Shown here in pieces: positions 28,256 to 37,342 of a DNA stretch of 64,000 bases. Source of the DNA: Candidatus Obscuribacterales bacterium (GTDB lineage Bacteria; Cyanobacteriota; Vampirovibrionia; Obscuribacterales; Obscuribacteraceae); assembly GCA_031292355.1 (NCBI GenBank), contig JARLHI010000042.1, forward strand, positions 1 through 64,000. The letters are read 5' to 3'. The position numbers were made by a program, and so were the translations under genes. The number at the start of each line of letters is the position of its first letter. Within the stretch, counting starts at the first letter, position 1. The notes under the pieces were generated by a model. That model did not search any database. It was given only the letters and a program-made list of their open reading frames with translations, and was not told the origin of the DNA.

Positions 28256-28792
28256 TCAATGCGCCGCATTAATTTGAGCGAATATAGCTGGTACAAAAAC
28301 AATCGCACCGATCACAACGGCACAAACTGCGGCGGCTAAGACGGCAGCTGCAGCCGTATCTTTGGCATAGCGTGCGCTCAAGTGATACTCGCCCTGCGTG
28401 GTCAAATCAACAACGTGTTCAAGAGCTGTATTTAAAAACTCAGCTGTGATCACAAGTCCCATACTCAATGTGAGCATCATCCAGCCCACGGCATCGATGT
28501 GCAAGGCGATGGCTAGCGCCATGACGACTGGAATCATGGCAAAATGGATGCGCAAATTTCGCTCTCGATTTATTCCCACCCAGACGCCATGGAAAGCATG
28601 ATAGAAGGATTCAAAAAGAGTCGAGGCACGCCCATTCTTATGGCGCCATGCCACTGGAATCAACAAGCTTTCAAGCTCGGCGGCATACTTAGCCGTAGTC
28701 TGCTGAGTTAGAGCGATTCTGTCTTCGTCGCTCAAAATTCCGACACTGGAAGCGTATGCCGTGTCCTCAGAGGATTTCGATAGTCCAGACAT
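28256..28792 (-). CDS. dgkA: diacylglycerol kinase / undecaprenol kinase family protein
   Basis: An integral-membrane kinase of the DgkA family. The core (about 60-178 of the long frame) has GINRERNLRIHF, three to four helices, and the family signature EFLNTALEHVVDL followed by AKDTAAAAVLAAA. It phosphorylates diacylglycerol or undecaprenol. A polar N-terminal extension of some 50 residues precedes the core. I placed the start at ATG 28792, with AGGTG five bases upstream, rather than at 28834. It lies 84 bases downstream of ybeY, an arrangement common in many bacteria. That neighbourhood favours the undecaprenol-kinase role, but this is inference. Confidence 0.9.
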   Translation of the reverse strand: MSGLSKSSEDTAYASSVGILSDEDRIALTQQTTAKYAAELESLLIPVAWRHKNGRASTLFESFYHAFHGVWVGINRERNLRIHFAMIPVVMALAIALHIDAVGWMMLTLSMGLVITAEFLNTALEHVVDLTTQGEYHLSARYAKDTAAAAVLAAAVCAVVIGAIVFVPAIFAQINAAH

Positions 28793-28875
28793 TTGACACC
28801 TGAGATAAAAGCACAATAGCGCTATGACGATCATAAGCCGAGGTTATCAGGAGAACAAGGCTTTATGAAAAATAA

Positions 28876-29406
28876 TTACTGGCTTAATCGTGGAAAGCCC
28901 GCATTCAACAGTATTTCATTCTGCCTGCTAAACATTTCTTTTTCTTCGTGGGCAGTCATGTGATCAAAGCCAAGCACATGCAAAAAACCATGCACAAACA
29001 AAAACGCCATTTCGCGGTCAAAACTGTGCCCATACTGCTCAGCCTGCAAGCGAGCGCGTGGCGCTGAAATAATTATCTCACCAAGGTCTAAAGGCATATC
29101 TTCGATCAATAGAGCAAAAGCAAGAGATTCGTCATCTTCCACAAGAAGTGAGAAAGACAGAACGTCGGTAGCTGAGTTTTTCTGTCTCCACTTCTTATTG
29201 AGACTCTGAATTTTTTGATTGCTCACAATTGAAACGCTGAGACTGCCTCTCTGCGCAAAAGCTTGCACTTTCTGCTTGGAAAGGTGAGCCGGCATACGCT
29301 TGAGCAAATTTTCGAAGACGCCGTCTGCCAGGCGCTCTACAACCTTACGGTATTGAGTGATTGAAACTTTTGCTTGCGTTTGCTGGTTGGAGACAATTGT
29401 TTTCAT
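28876..29406 (-). CDS. ybeY: endoribonuclease YbeY
   Basis: A 176-residue metal-dependent endoribonuclease of 16S rRNA maturation and ribosome quality control. The zinc motif HGFLHVLGFDH is intact, with GEIIISAPRA upstream and the preceding conserved stretch NKKWRQKNSATDVLSF. The N-terminal segment of about 35 residues is longer than in many homologues. It is followed by dgkA on the same strand and is divergent from rimP, 205 bases away. Confidence 0.95.
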   Translation of the reverse strand: MKTIVSNQQTQAKVSITQYRKVVERLADGVFENLLKRMPAHLSKQKVQAFAQRGSLSVSIVSNQKIQSLNKKWRQKNSATDVLSFSLLVEDDESLAFALLIEDMPLDLGEIIISAPRARLQAEQYGHSFDREMAFLFVHGFLHVLGFDHMTAHEEKEMFSRQNEILLNAGFPRLSQ

Positions 29407-29611
29407 TCAAGAAATCCCAAAACCGTCACGGTGTAACAAAAACCAAGCTTTTTGCCAGAATCGAAAAGGCGGTCCATGTTAACATAAGCGGATAAGGAAT
29501 TCTGTTGAGTCGTAGGCTGTGAACAATAGCTTACGGCATTGTCGTTTTCGCTCGTGGAAGCGCAAGCGGCGGTCTAAGACTCGCGTATGTGCCCAAAGGA
29601 CTATCCATATC

Positions 29612-30247
29612 ATGCCCGACAGAAAAGGACCCGAAGCTAAGTTGCAAGGGGTTACCGAGCTCGCCGACAAAATTGCAGACACTGTTGGCGTGCGCATTGT
29701 CGAAGTTAAATTTGGTCAGCAGGGCAAGAAGCGGACCTTGGAAGTAACGATTTATCGCCCTGATGGACCAGTCAGTCACGATGATTGCGAACAAGTAAGT
29801 CGCCTGATGGACGCTGAGATAGAAGCTCTCGAAGCCAAGGGAGAACCGCTTCTTGACGGGCTATTCATGCTAGAAGTACAAAGTCCTGGTATCGACAGGA
29901 TGATCAAGAGCGATCGTGAATTTCGCATTTTCGCCGGACACAAAGTGCAAATTGAAAGCAAAGAAAAGATTGACGACCTTGGTCACAATATTGTTGGCGT
30001 TCTTTTAGGCCTTGTGGAAGGGCAAGTGAAAATCGCCCACGCAGAAGTACTAGCGAAAACCATCAAAACACATAAAAAGGTCGCGCCCAAAGCGATAGAT
30101 GACGGTGGCGTCAAAAGCGAACTGGCGGAGGGCACCGCCGACAAGCATAAAGACAAACCAGGATCTGGTAAGGAGATCAGTCTCGATCAAAAGAAGATCA
30201 CACAAATCAAATTGTTTGCACCAGATCTACTGCCCAAGCAAAAATAA
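29612..30247 (+). CDS. rimP: ribosome maturation factor RimP
   Basis: RimP helps assemble the 30S subunit. The fold is seen in GVRIVEVKFGQQGKKRTLEV, YRPDGPVSHDDCEQVSR and LEVQSPGIDRMI. About 211 residues from ATG 29612; most RimP proteins have about 150, and the extra length is a Lys/Asp-rich C-terminal tail (from about 150). The longer frame back to GTG 29519 adds a very basic stretch without a ribosome site, so I start at 29612 (AAAGGA eleven bases upstream). It is the first gene of the nusA-infB operon, as is usual in bacteria. Confidence 0.9.
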   Translation: MPDRKGPEAKLQGVTELADKIADTVGVRIVEVKFGQQGKKRTLEVTIYRPDGPVSHDDCEQVSRLMDAEIEALEAKGEPLLDGLFMLEVQSPGIDRMIKSDREFRIFAGHKVQIESKEKIDDLGHNIVGVLLGLVEGQVKIAHAEVLAKTIKTHKKVAPKAIDDGGVKSELAEGTADKHKDKPGSGKEISLDQKKITQIKLFAPDLLPKQK

Positions 30248-30321
30248 TTTTACTCACAAAAAAACGAAAAACTGAATAACAAATACAACTAAATATGACC
30301 GCAAGGTCGGGAGGATAGACA

Positions 30322-31446
30322 GTGATTAAAATAGGCGACAAGCTGCTCGAAGCAGCAGAAGAATTAGAACGCGATCGCAACATTCCACAAGAGGAATTCA
30401 TCTCATATGTGTGCGACGCAATCGTAGCTGCCTACAAGAAAAAAGTCCCCGACCATGATGTCGAAGGTGTGCGCGCAATTTTCGACCACGAAACTGGCGA
30501 AATCGGCATATTTGCACCAAAAGAAGTTGTCGATAAAGTTTCCAATGAATATCACGAAATTTCACTCGTTGATGCACAAGATTTGATTCCAGACGTTACC
30601 TCTGGAGAAGTGCTGGAAATCGAAGTAACTCCGGCTGATTTCTCCGAATTCGGTCGTATTGCGGCTCAAACAGCCAAGCAATTGATGACGCAAAGACTGC
30701 GCGAAGCCGAAAAGGAATTGATCAAAAAAGAATTCGAAGCACGCAAAGGCACTTGCACCACCGGTCAAATCGAGCGCATCGAAGTAATCAGCAACAGCCG
30801 CAATAACGTGATCGTCAATTTGGGTCGCGTCGAAGGCTGCATGCCAACAAGAGAACAATTGCCCGGCGAAACCTATCGTGTTGGCAACCGCGTCCGCGTT
30901 TACGTTTTGGAATTGCGTGACACTGGCAGAGTTCCACAAATTATTGTCTCGCAAGCGCACCCTGAACTGGTTCGCGAATTATTTGAATTGTATGTTCCTG
31001 AAATTGAAGATGGCACAGTCGAAATTCGCTCGATTGCTCGCGAAGCTGGTTATAGAACCAAAATTGCAGTGCATTCAGACGATGCTGATGTCGATCCTGT
31101 TGGCGCCTGTATCGGTACTCGCGGTGTGCGTATTCAAAACGTCGTCGCCGAATTACGCAATGAAAAAATTGACGTCATTCGTTATTCAACCGATCCAGTC
31201 GATTACATCTCCAATGCTTTGAGCCCAGCTCGCATCACCACAGTTGCTCTTTATGAAGGCGATGCGGAAGCCGTCAGCAAACGCGCAGAAGTAATCGTTC
31301 CTGACGATCAATTGTCCCTGGCCATTGGTCGTGGTGGTCAAAACGTCCGTCTAGCAGCCAAGCTCACCAACTGGAAAATCGACATCAAGTCAGAAAGCCA
31401 GGCTGGAGGCTCGTTCAAATCACTGAACGAAGCTCTGGAGACATAA
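30322..31446 (+). CDS. nusA: transcription termination/antitermination protein NusA
   Basis: A 374-residue NusA. It has the N-terminal RNA-polymerase-binding domain (1-125), an S1 domain (about 134-205, with IVNLGRVEGCMPTREQLPG), then KH1 with CIGTRG (GTRG 265-268) and KH2 with LAIGRGGQNVRLAA (336-345). The acidic AR repeats of enterobacterial NusA are absent, as in many other phyla. It begins with GTG, supported by a near-perfect GGGAGG seven bases upstream. A strong intrinsic terminator lies 40 bases past the stop, before ylxR and infB. Confidence 0.96.
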   Translation: MIKIGDKLLEAAEELERDRNIPQEEFISYVCDAIVAAYKKKVPDHDVEGVRAIFDHETGEIGIFAPKEVVDKVSNEYHEISLVDAQDLIPDVTSGEVLEIEVTPADFSEFGRIAAQTAKQLMTQRLREAEKELIKKEFEARKGTCTTGQIERIEVISNSRNNVIVNLGRVEGCMPTREQLPGETYRVGNRVRVYVLELRDTGRVPQIIVSQAHPELVRELFELYVPEIEDGTVEIRSIAREAGYRTKIAVHSDDADVDPVGACIGTRGVRIQNVVAELRNEKIDVIRYSTDPVDYISNALSPARITTVALYEGDAEAVSKRAEVIVPDDQLSLAIGRGGQNVRLAAKLTNWKIDIKSESQAGGSFKSLNEALET

Positions 31447-31484
31447 GGCTCAAACACTGAGTAGGCGCCTGCGCGATTCAATTA

Positions 31485-31532
31485 AAAACAGGAGTAGGTG
31501 GTCATCAAGCCAATCTACTCCTGTTTTCTTTT
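31485..31532 (+). terminator. intrinsic terminator between nusA and ylxR
   Basis: A perfect 13-base-pair stem (31485-31497 with 31515-31527) and a 17-base loop, ending in T-rich CTTTT. It lies just after nusA and before ylxR-infB, so part of the rimP-nusA transcript should end here unless read through. This position is unusual for an operon that is normally continuous, and may let NusA or another factor tune infB expression. Confidence 0.8.
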
Positions 31533-31705
31533 AAGGACAAATTACGAGCCCGAGTGTTGCCAAGGGGTAATCGTGTGGCGAATGAGAAGTGTCTCAGATA
31601 AGAAAACGAAAAAAATCTAAGCGAATAATGTAGAAGATGTCATCAGAAAGCTAAGATTTAGTTCCTCGGAGACTGTTCCGATGTTTTTCGCTTGACGAGG
31701 TCCTG

Positions 31706-32035
31706 TTGATCCGCGAACGCCTTTGTGTTTTTTGTCGAAAGCTTGGTCCTAGAGCCGGCATGCTGCGGCTCACTGTCGACCACACGACAAATGAAGTGAG
31801 ACTAAATATTGGAAATAAGTTACTGTTCGGCCGCTCCGCTTACATTTGCCAAAGCGAAGCTTGCTTAACACAAGCGTCTAAAAACCAACGTCTTAAATTT
31901 GCGTTGGAAGGCAGACGAATCAAGGGTGTAGCACATCGGCGCCAAATTGCATGGCCTCTTGAATCACAACTTATCCAGCTTATATCGACCAAGTGCACAG
32001 AAGCCCTAAAAACGTGCCAAAATACTGAGAGATAG
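31706..32035 (+). CDS. ylxR: YlxR-family RNA-binding protein
   Basis: A small YlxR (DUF448) protein of 109 residues, found between nusA and infB in many bacteria. Marks are the N-terminal RERLCVFCRKLGPR and GRSAYICQSEACLTQA. The family has RNA-binding and, in some bacteria, RNase P-related roles. The start is TTG with GAGG five bases upstream. It ends 11 bases before infB. Confidence 0.88.
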   Translation: MIRERLCVFCRKLGPRAGMLRLTVDHTTNEVRLNIGNKLLFGRSAYICQSEACLTQASKNQRLKFALEGRRIKGVAHRRQIAWPLESQLIQLISTKCTEALKTCQNTER

Positions 32036-32046
32036 GAGAAAAGTGC

Positions 32047-34803
32047 ATGAACGACCGTGTCCGAATCTATGAGCTAGCGCGAAAGATGAACATCGCCAAC
32101 GAGGATATTATCACCGCGTTGCGTGAGCTCGGATACGATATCAAAAGTCATTCCAGTACCATAGACAGCAATACAGTGGGGCTTCTCATCGCACAATTAG
32201 GCAAAACCAAAGAAAAAGATAAAGCTAAAGCAGCGGCCAAACCAGGCGCTGCACCAGCTGCTAGTGGTTCAACAACTTCTGGAAAATCGTCCTCCAAGCA
32301 GGCACCCCCTTTACCTCCACCAGCTCCAATCGTTAAGCCCCGCGTTCTGTCACGTTACAGACCAACTCCAATTGGCGGTGAAGCCACTGAAGTTGCGGCT
32401 CTAACTCCAAGTGGGGTTCTTTCGACAGCAGCAAGCTCAGCTGGCAGTGCCGCTGCCGCTACAGCCATTGCACCACCATTAGTAGAAGCAGCGCCAGCTG
32501 TGGCTTCAGTGCCACAAGCAGTGGCAAACACCACTCAAACCTCAGCGACAACCGCTGCTGCTCTGCCAACGCAAGCTCCAGTTCCAGTTGTGGAAGCCGA
32601 TACCAAGGCAGCAACTCATCAGGCCAGTGCACAACCAGCACAATCTGTCGAAATCGAGCACGCTGTCAAAGAAAAGCACGCCCCAAGCCTTAAGGAAGCT
32701 CAGCCTGAAACTGAAGCTCCGTTAAAAAAAGAACCATCCCCAGTGCCCGTCCAGGACGTGCCCGAAAAAGACAACACCATCTCTTTCGAACCTCCGGCTG
32801 AACCAAAATTCGCACCGGAATCAGAAAAAGATGACAACGCTTCGCGCTCGCGCGGACAAGCAATGAGGCCCATGACACCATCGGTACCAGTTCGCATCGC
32901 TGCACCCTCAACTCGAGCAACCCAGCCAAGACCACCAAAACACAGACCAACTCCATCGAATCGTCACTCTAATCAGCGCGACGATAAACAACAACGGTCT
33001 GCCAATGTTCCTGTTGAAACACCAAAAATTGTGACATTGACGACGAATCTCGCAGTTAATGAACTGGCGACAAAAATGGGTGTGCCTGAAACCGAATTGA
33101 TCAAACGGATGATGCAGAAAGGCATTATGCGTACAGTCAATCAGATGGTTGAACTGGAACTGGCAAAAGAGCTAGCTTTAGAGATGGAATACGAGGTGCT
33201 CACAGAAGAAGCGCCTGTTGAAGAAGTAATCAAAGAAAAAGAAATCTTGTCGGCCGAAGATGAAGCCGCCCTTGTCACCCGTCCACCTGTGGTGACAATC
33301 ATGGGTCACGTCGACCACGGCAAAACCAGCTTACTCGACGCGATTCGTCAGACCAAATTCCAAATCACTGCCGGTGAAGCCGGTGGTATCACGCAACACA
33401 TCGGCGCTTATCACGTTGAAATTGAAGGCGAAGACGGCAACGTCCGTCAGATCGTTTTCCTGGATACTCCAGGTCACGAAGCTTTCACCGCCATGCGCGC
33501 TCGTGGAGCTAAAGCCACTGACATTGCCATTCTCGTAGTAGCAGCTGATGACGGTGTGATGCCTCAAACAATTGAAGCAATCGATCACGTCAAAGCCGCT
33601 GGCGTCCCAATTATCGTCGCTGTCAACAAAATCGACAAAGCCGACGCCGATCCAGATCGTGTTCTTTCTCAATTGATGGAATATGGTTTGCTCGCTGAAA
33701 AATACGGCGGCGCCACTGTGACGTGCGAAGTGTCGGCGAAGAAGCGTACAGGCTTAAACGAACTGCTTGAAATGATTCTACTTGTAGCAGACGTTGGCGA
33801 ACTGAAAGCCAATCCTGATAAACCAGCAAGTGGCGTCATCATCGAAGCGGAATTGTCTCGTGGTCGTGGTCCAGTCGCAACAGCTCTCGTTGAAAACGGC
33901 ACACTGCGCGAAGGCGACATCATTGTGGCAGGAACTGCATCCGGTCGAGTTCGGGCGTTGCATGACGATCGTGGCGCACGCGTTAAAGCAGCCGGTCCGT
34001 CAATGCCCGTTGAAGTTCTGGGACTCGATGAAGTACCGCAAGCTGGCGATCGCTTTGAAGTAGTTTCTGATCTGCAAATACAAAAACAACTCGTTGAATC
34101 GCGCAAGTTAGGCCTCGTAGAGCGTCGTAATCATCACGTTTCTCTCGAATCGTTGCACGATATGTTAGAACGCGGCGAAGTCAAAGATTTGAATGTGATC
34201 GTTAAAGCGGACGTTCAAGGAACTGCTGAAGCTATTGCAGATTCAGTGAGAAAGCTAAGTGGTAACGAAGTTCAAGTAAGAGTGCTACGCACCGCTTCTG
34301 GTGACATCTCTGAAAACGACGTTAACCTGGCGGCTTCATCAAACGCGATTGTGCTCGGTTTCAATGTATCGCCTGACCAGAACGCCAAAACAGTGGCTGA
34401 AACCGCCGGCGTTGACATTCGTACCTACAACATCATCTATCAGATCACAGACGACCTCGAAAAAGCCATTCAAGGGCTAATTCAACCATCGCGCACCGAA
34501 GTTCAAACCGGAACCGCAGAAGTTCGTCAGATCTTCAAATTCGGCAAGAACCTCACTATCGCTGGTTGTATGGTTATAAATGGCAAGGTCAATCGCGGCG
34601 CCATCGCCAAAGTTGATAGAGGCGGCACTATTGTTTACGAAGGCAAGCTAGACACTCTCAAGCGTTTCAAAGACGACGCAAAAGAAGTGGCTCAAGGCTT
34701 CGAATGCGGTATGAGCTTCGACAAATTCTCCGATGTGCGTGAAGGCGATCTCGTTCACTGCTATAAAATCGAAGAAACAAAACGCGAAATCACTAGATCC
34801 TAA
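32047..34803 (+). CDS. infB: translation initiation factor IF-2
   Basis: A 918-residue GTPase that places initiator tRNA on the ribosome. It has an N-terminal IF2-N domain (about 1-55), a long Ala/Pro/Thr/Glu-rich disordered linker (about 60-330) with a short conserved helical region before the G domain, then the GTPase (G1 GHVDHGKT at 420-427, later DTPGHEAF and NKIDKADAD), and the C-terminal beta-barrel and IF2-C domains. TAGGAG lies eight bases before the ATG. The low-complexity linker is the most variable region of the protein. Confidence 0.97.
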   Translation: MNDRVRIYELARKMNIANEDIITALRELGYDIKSHSSTIDSNTVGLLIAQLGKTKEKDKAKAAAKPGAAPAASGSTTSGKSSSKQAPPLPPPAPIVKPRVLSRYRPTPIGGEATEVAALTPSGVLSTAASSAGSAAAATAIAPPLVEAAPAVASVPQAVANTTQTSATTAAALPTQAPVPVVEADTKAATHQASAQPAQSVEIEHAVKEKHAPSLKEAQPETEAPLKKEPSPVPVQDVPEKDNTISFEPPAEPKFAPESEKDDNASRSRGQAMRPMTPSVPVRIAAPSTRATQPRPPKHRPTPSNRHSNQRDDKQQRSANVPVETPKIVTLTTNLAVNELATKMGVPETELIKRMMQKGIMRTVNQMVELELAKELALEMEYEVLTEEAPVEEVIKEKEILSAEDEAALVTRPPVVTIMGHVDHGKTSLLDAIRQTKFQITAGEAGGITQHIGAYHVEIEGEDGNVRQIVFLDTPGHEAFTAMRARGAKATDIAILVVAADDGVMPQTIEAIDHVKAAGVPIIVAVNKIDKADADPDRVLSQLMEYGLLAEKYGGATVTCEVSAKKRTGLNELLEMILLVADVGELKANPDKPASGVIIEAELSRGRGPVATALVENGTLREGDIIVAGTASGRVRALHDDRGARVKAAGPSMPVEVLGLDEVPQAGDRFEVVSDLQIQKQLVESRKLGLVERRNHHVSLESLHDMLERGEVKDLNVIVKADVQGTAEAIADSVRKLSGNEVQVRVLRTASGDISENDVNLAASSNAIVLGFNVSPDQNAKTVAETAGVDIRTYNIIYQITDDLEKAIQGLIQPSRTEVQTGTAEVRQIFKFGKNLTIAGCMVINGKVNRGAIAKVDRGGTIVYEGKLDTLKRFKDDAKEVAQGFECGMSFDKFSDVREGDLVHCYKIEETKREITRS

Positions 34804-34878
34804 CCTTCATTCAAAGTTGCTTGAGGACCCATCCCGGCAGCTGCAACTGATGGTTGAACGAAATTGGAAGTGTGGAAT

Positions 34879-35232
34879 ATGTCAGGACAAAGAGCCGAAA
34901 GAGTTGCCCAGCAAATCAAGCGCGAGCTGTCTGACTTGATTCGTCGTGGTCTCAAAGATCCTCGCATCGGCGGCCTTATTTCTGTCACAGAAGTTGAGTG
35001 CACGTCTGACTGTCGCTCGGTGCGCGTTTTTATCTCAGTTTTTGGCGAAGAAGAACAGCGTCAAAACACACTGAAAGCACTCAATGAAGAAGTAGGCTAT
35101 ATCCGCGGTGAGCTTGGACGCCGTTTGCAATTGCGTTACGCCCCTGAGATGACTATCAAACTGGATGATTCACTGGAACGCGGTTCAAAGGTTTCCGATC
35201 TGCTCGGCAAGATTTCGCGAGGCGAAGTCTGA
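34879..35232 (+). CDS. rbfA: ribosome-binding factor A
   Basis: A 117-residue cold-shock 30S assembly factor with the KH-like fold: RAERVAQQIKRELSDLI, then DPRIGGLISVTEVECTSD, and the end LRYAPEMTIKLDDSLERG. I start at ATG 34879 (GGAAG upstream) rather than TTG 34864. It is followed directly by truB, and the truB start abuts or nearly abuts its TGA. Confidence 0.95.
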   Translation: MSGQRAERVAQQIKRELSDLIRRGLKDPRIGGLISVTEVECTSDCRSVRVFISVFGEEEQRQNTLKALNEEVGYIRGELGRRLQLRYAPEMTIKLDDSLERGSKVSDLLGKISRGEV

Positions 35233-36225
35233 TTGGAAATGAGCCAGAGAGGCGATACTGCGGTGAAGCCACTATTGGGATTCATCAATATCAATAAGCC
35301 CAAGGGCGTAACTTCGCACGACATCGTCGCCCGCGTCCGTAAAGCCTTAAATATCAAACAAGTCGGTCATGGTGGCACGCTCGATCCCATGGCTGAAGGC
35401 GTCTTGCCCATTGCAATTGGCTCAGCTTGCCGATTTTTGCGTTTCCTTCCCCACAACAAAATCTATGTCGCTGAAGTATTGCTTGGGACACGAACAACAA
35501 CAGATGACGTGGAAGGCGATATCATCGAACAAATTGCCGTCTCCGAAAACATTCCGCTGTCTGAAATCGAAATTGCCCTGACTGGCTTCATTGGCAATAT
35601 TAAACAGAAACCGCCTGTTTACAGTGCTATTCATCATCAAGGCAAGCGCCTTTATGAACTGGCGCGAGCCGGAAACATCCCTGAAGAAATCAGGGATCGT
35701 GACGTGACGGTCGAATCAATCGCCATTCTTGACTATCAGTATCCTGTTTTGAAGCTGCGAATTATCTGCGGCAGCGGTACCTACATTCGCTCTATCGCGC
35801 GCGATTTAGGCGATAAACTAAAAGTTGGCGGCTGCTTGCAAGCTTTAATCAGAGAACAGTCGGGTCCTTTTTCACTATCCGACGCCATTGAAATTCCCAG
35901 AGACATTTCACGCGACGATTTAACCCGCGTAGTTATTGCTCCGCAAACGGTACTCGCGCAAAGCCCTGAATTAGAATTGCTCGACATCTCGTCTACCGAA
36001 ACCAAATCACTAAGAATGGGACAACGCTTGCCCGTCACATCGGATCGCCTCGTCACAGCTTCTGTAGGCAACCAGGTGCTTGCCATTTTTGAAGGTTCGC
36101 TCATCGCTTTGTGCAAACTGGAAAGCGATCAAGAAGTCGACTTTGATGAAATCGCGCCAGTCGGACAGCTGCTCGAAAGAAGGTGGAAACTCAAGCCAGA
36201 AGTCGTGGTGCCCAATGCCGAATAA
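35233..36225 (+). CDS. truB: tRNA pseudouridine(55) synthase TruB
   Basis: It makes pseudouridine 55 in the T-loop of tRNAs. Marks are GFININKPKGVTSHDIV, the catalytic aspartate in GHGGTLDPMAEGVLP, and IICGSGTYIRSIARDLG. At 330 residues it carries the usual C-terminal PUA-like region. The start is either TTG 35233 (GAGG ten bases upstream, right after the rbfA stop) or ATG 35239. Its end overlaps the CPBP protease gene by 11 bases. Confidence 0.95.
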   Translation: MEMSQRGDTAVKPLLGFININKPKGVTSHDIVARVRKALNIKQVGHGGTLDPMAEGVLPIAIGSACRFLRFLPHNKIYVAEVLLGTRTTTDDVEGDIIEQIAVSENIPLSEIEIALTGFIGNIKQKPPVYSAIHHQGKRLYELARAGNIPEEIRDRDVTVESIAILDYQYPVLKLRIICGSGTYIRSIARDLGDKLKVGGCLQALIREQSGPFSLSDAIEIPRDISRDDLTRVVIAPQTVLAQSPELELLDISSTETKSLRMGQRLPVTSDRLVTASVGNQVLAIFEGSLIALCKLESDQEVDFDEIAPVGQLLERRWKLKPEVVVPNAE

Positions 36226-36811
36226 GCCTCTCGATCGCGTCACTATTTTCAACGTCACCATCGTCGTCGAAGCAATTTTGTTGTTGACAGCTACATTCTG
36301 GTCGCAACTGGGCGAAATTTATCTGTTGCCAATTTTCCGCTGTCACCGGATTTTTCTATTTTACGGACTACTTGGCGGGCTATTTACGGCAAGCAGTGGT
36401 TTTGCTCTTTTATGGCTCGCCCGAAGTTACGGCGAATCGATCAAGTGGCTGGGCACTCTCAAATCCATAGTTCTGGATGAAGTGGCGCCCTTATTTGCTC
36501 AATTCACTTTGCCAGACATCGTTATGGTTGCAACTGCTTCTGGTTTTTGCGAAGAAGTTTTTTTTAGAGGCGTAATTCAAGAGCAATCAGGAATTGTGGC
36601 GGCGAGTGCATTTTTCGGCATTTTTCATTGTCCCAGTTTCAGACATTTTCCGTATGGCGTATGGGCATTTTGTGCAGGTCTTTTTCTGGGATTTTTAAAA
36701 GACTGCACAGGCTCAGTCTGGACGCCAATCATTGCGCATGCCGTCAGCAATTTTGTCGTGCTGCTTTATTTGCGTTACGGTCTCAAACAGGCTGTCAAAA
36801 AGGTCTCCTGA
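36215..36811 (+). CDS. CPBP-family intramembrane metalloprotease
   Basis: A 198-residue membrane protein of the CPBP (CaaX/bacteriocin-processing) family. Diagnostic motifs are CEEVFFRG (EExxxR), FFGIFHCPSF (a later histidine) and AHAVSNF (HxxxN). These lie in the last helices and form the metal site. The start is ATG 36215, which overlaps the truB end by 11 bases; the longer frame inside truB is not used. Substrates of this family are rarely known. It is the last gene of the rimP-truB operon. Confidence 0.9.
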   Translation: MPNKPLDRVTIFNVTIVVEAILLLTATFWSQLGEIYLLPIFRCHRIFLFYGLLGGLFTASSGFALLWLARSYGESIKWLGTLKSIVLDEVAPLFAQFTLPDIVMVATASGFCEEVFFRGVIQEQSGIVAASAFFGIFHCPSFRHFPYGVWAFCAGLFLGFLKDCTGSVWTPIIAHAVSNFVVLLYLRYGLKQAVKKVS

Positions 36812-36819
36812 AAATCGAA

Positions 36820-36843
36820 AGAGAGAACATTTCTGTTCTCTCT
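36820..36843 (-). terminator. hairpin between CPBP protease and HU genes
   Basis: A 10-base-pair inverted repeat (AGAGAGAACA with TGTTCTCTCT, loop TTTC) lies between the convergent ends of the protease and HU genes. On the minus strand a T-rich tract follows, so it most likely ends the HU transcript. It may act on both strands. Confidence 0.6.
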
Positions 36844-36868
36844 CTTGAAAAATCAAAGTCTCAAAAAG

Positions 36869-37279
36869 TTATTTCTTCTTCTTTTTGGCTTTCTTTGCTG
36901 GAGCGGCTTTCTTGGCTGCTGGCTTAGCTTTGCTGGCAGCGGCTTTCTTCTTCGGTGCAGCCGAGCTTGATGCCAATTTGGGAAGCGGAGCGTGCTTTGC
37001 TCTGCCGTCCACAATGTCTTTCAGCTCTTGTCCAGCGCGAAACACTGGCACCTTAGCAGCTTCGATTTTCAATTTCTGATTTGGATTTTGCGGATTAACA
37101 CCAGTGCGAGCCTGGCGTTGACGACGCTCAAATGTGCCAAATCCAACGAGTGTTACCCTGTCGCCTTTAGCAAGTGCTGCAGTCAATGTGTGCAACATTG
37201 ATGCAACCGAATTCTGGACCTGAACTTTCGTTTGTCCAGTGGCTTCCGCAATCGTGTTAACTAATTCAGCTTTATTCAT
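36869..37279 (-). CDS. HU-family DNA-binding protein with Lys/Ala-rich tail
   Basis: 136 residues: an HU/IHF fold (1-92, MNKAELVNTIAEATG, GFGTFERRQRQARTG, NPQNPNQKLKIEA, VPVFRAGQELKD) that bends and compacts DNA, then a tail of about 44 residues built of Lys, Ala and Pro, similar to the end of histone H1. Such tails occur in several bacterial groups and add non-specific DNA contacts. GGAAG lies five bases before the ATG. A plausible promoter lies upstream at 37314-37342. It ends at the 36820-36843 hairpin. Confidence 0.93.
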   Translation of the reverse strand: MNKAELVNTIAEATGQTKVQVQNSVASMLHTLTAALAKGDRVTLVGFGTFERRQRQARTGVNPQNPNQKLKIEAAKVPVFRAGQELKDIVDGRAKHAPLPKLASSSAAPKKKAAASKAKPAAKKAAPAKKAKKKKK

Positions 37280-37313
37280 TGTTCTTCCTAACCTGAGAAA
37301 TTGGAACGGTCAG

Positions 37314-37342
37314 AGTATGCAAAAAGCCAGTGCCTCTCGCAA
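37314..37342 (-). promoter_or_regulatory. candidate sigma-70 promoter of the HU gene
   Basis: On the minus strand, TTGCGA (37337-37342) and CATACT (37314-37319) are 17 bases apart, each matching four of six consensus positions, and lie about 35 bases before the HU start codon. The match is modest and the assignment tentative. Confidence 0.35.
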
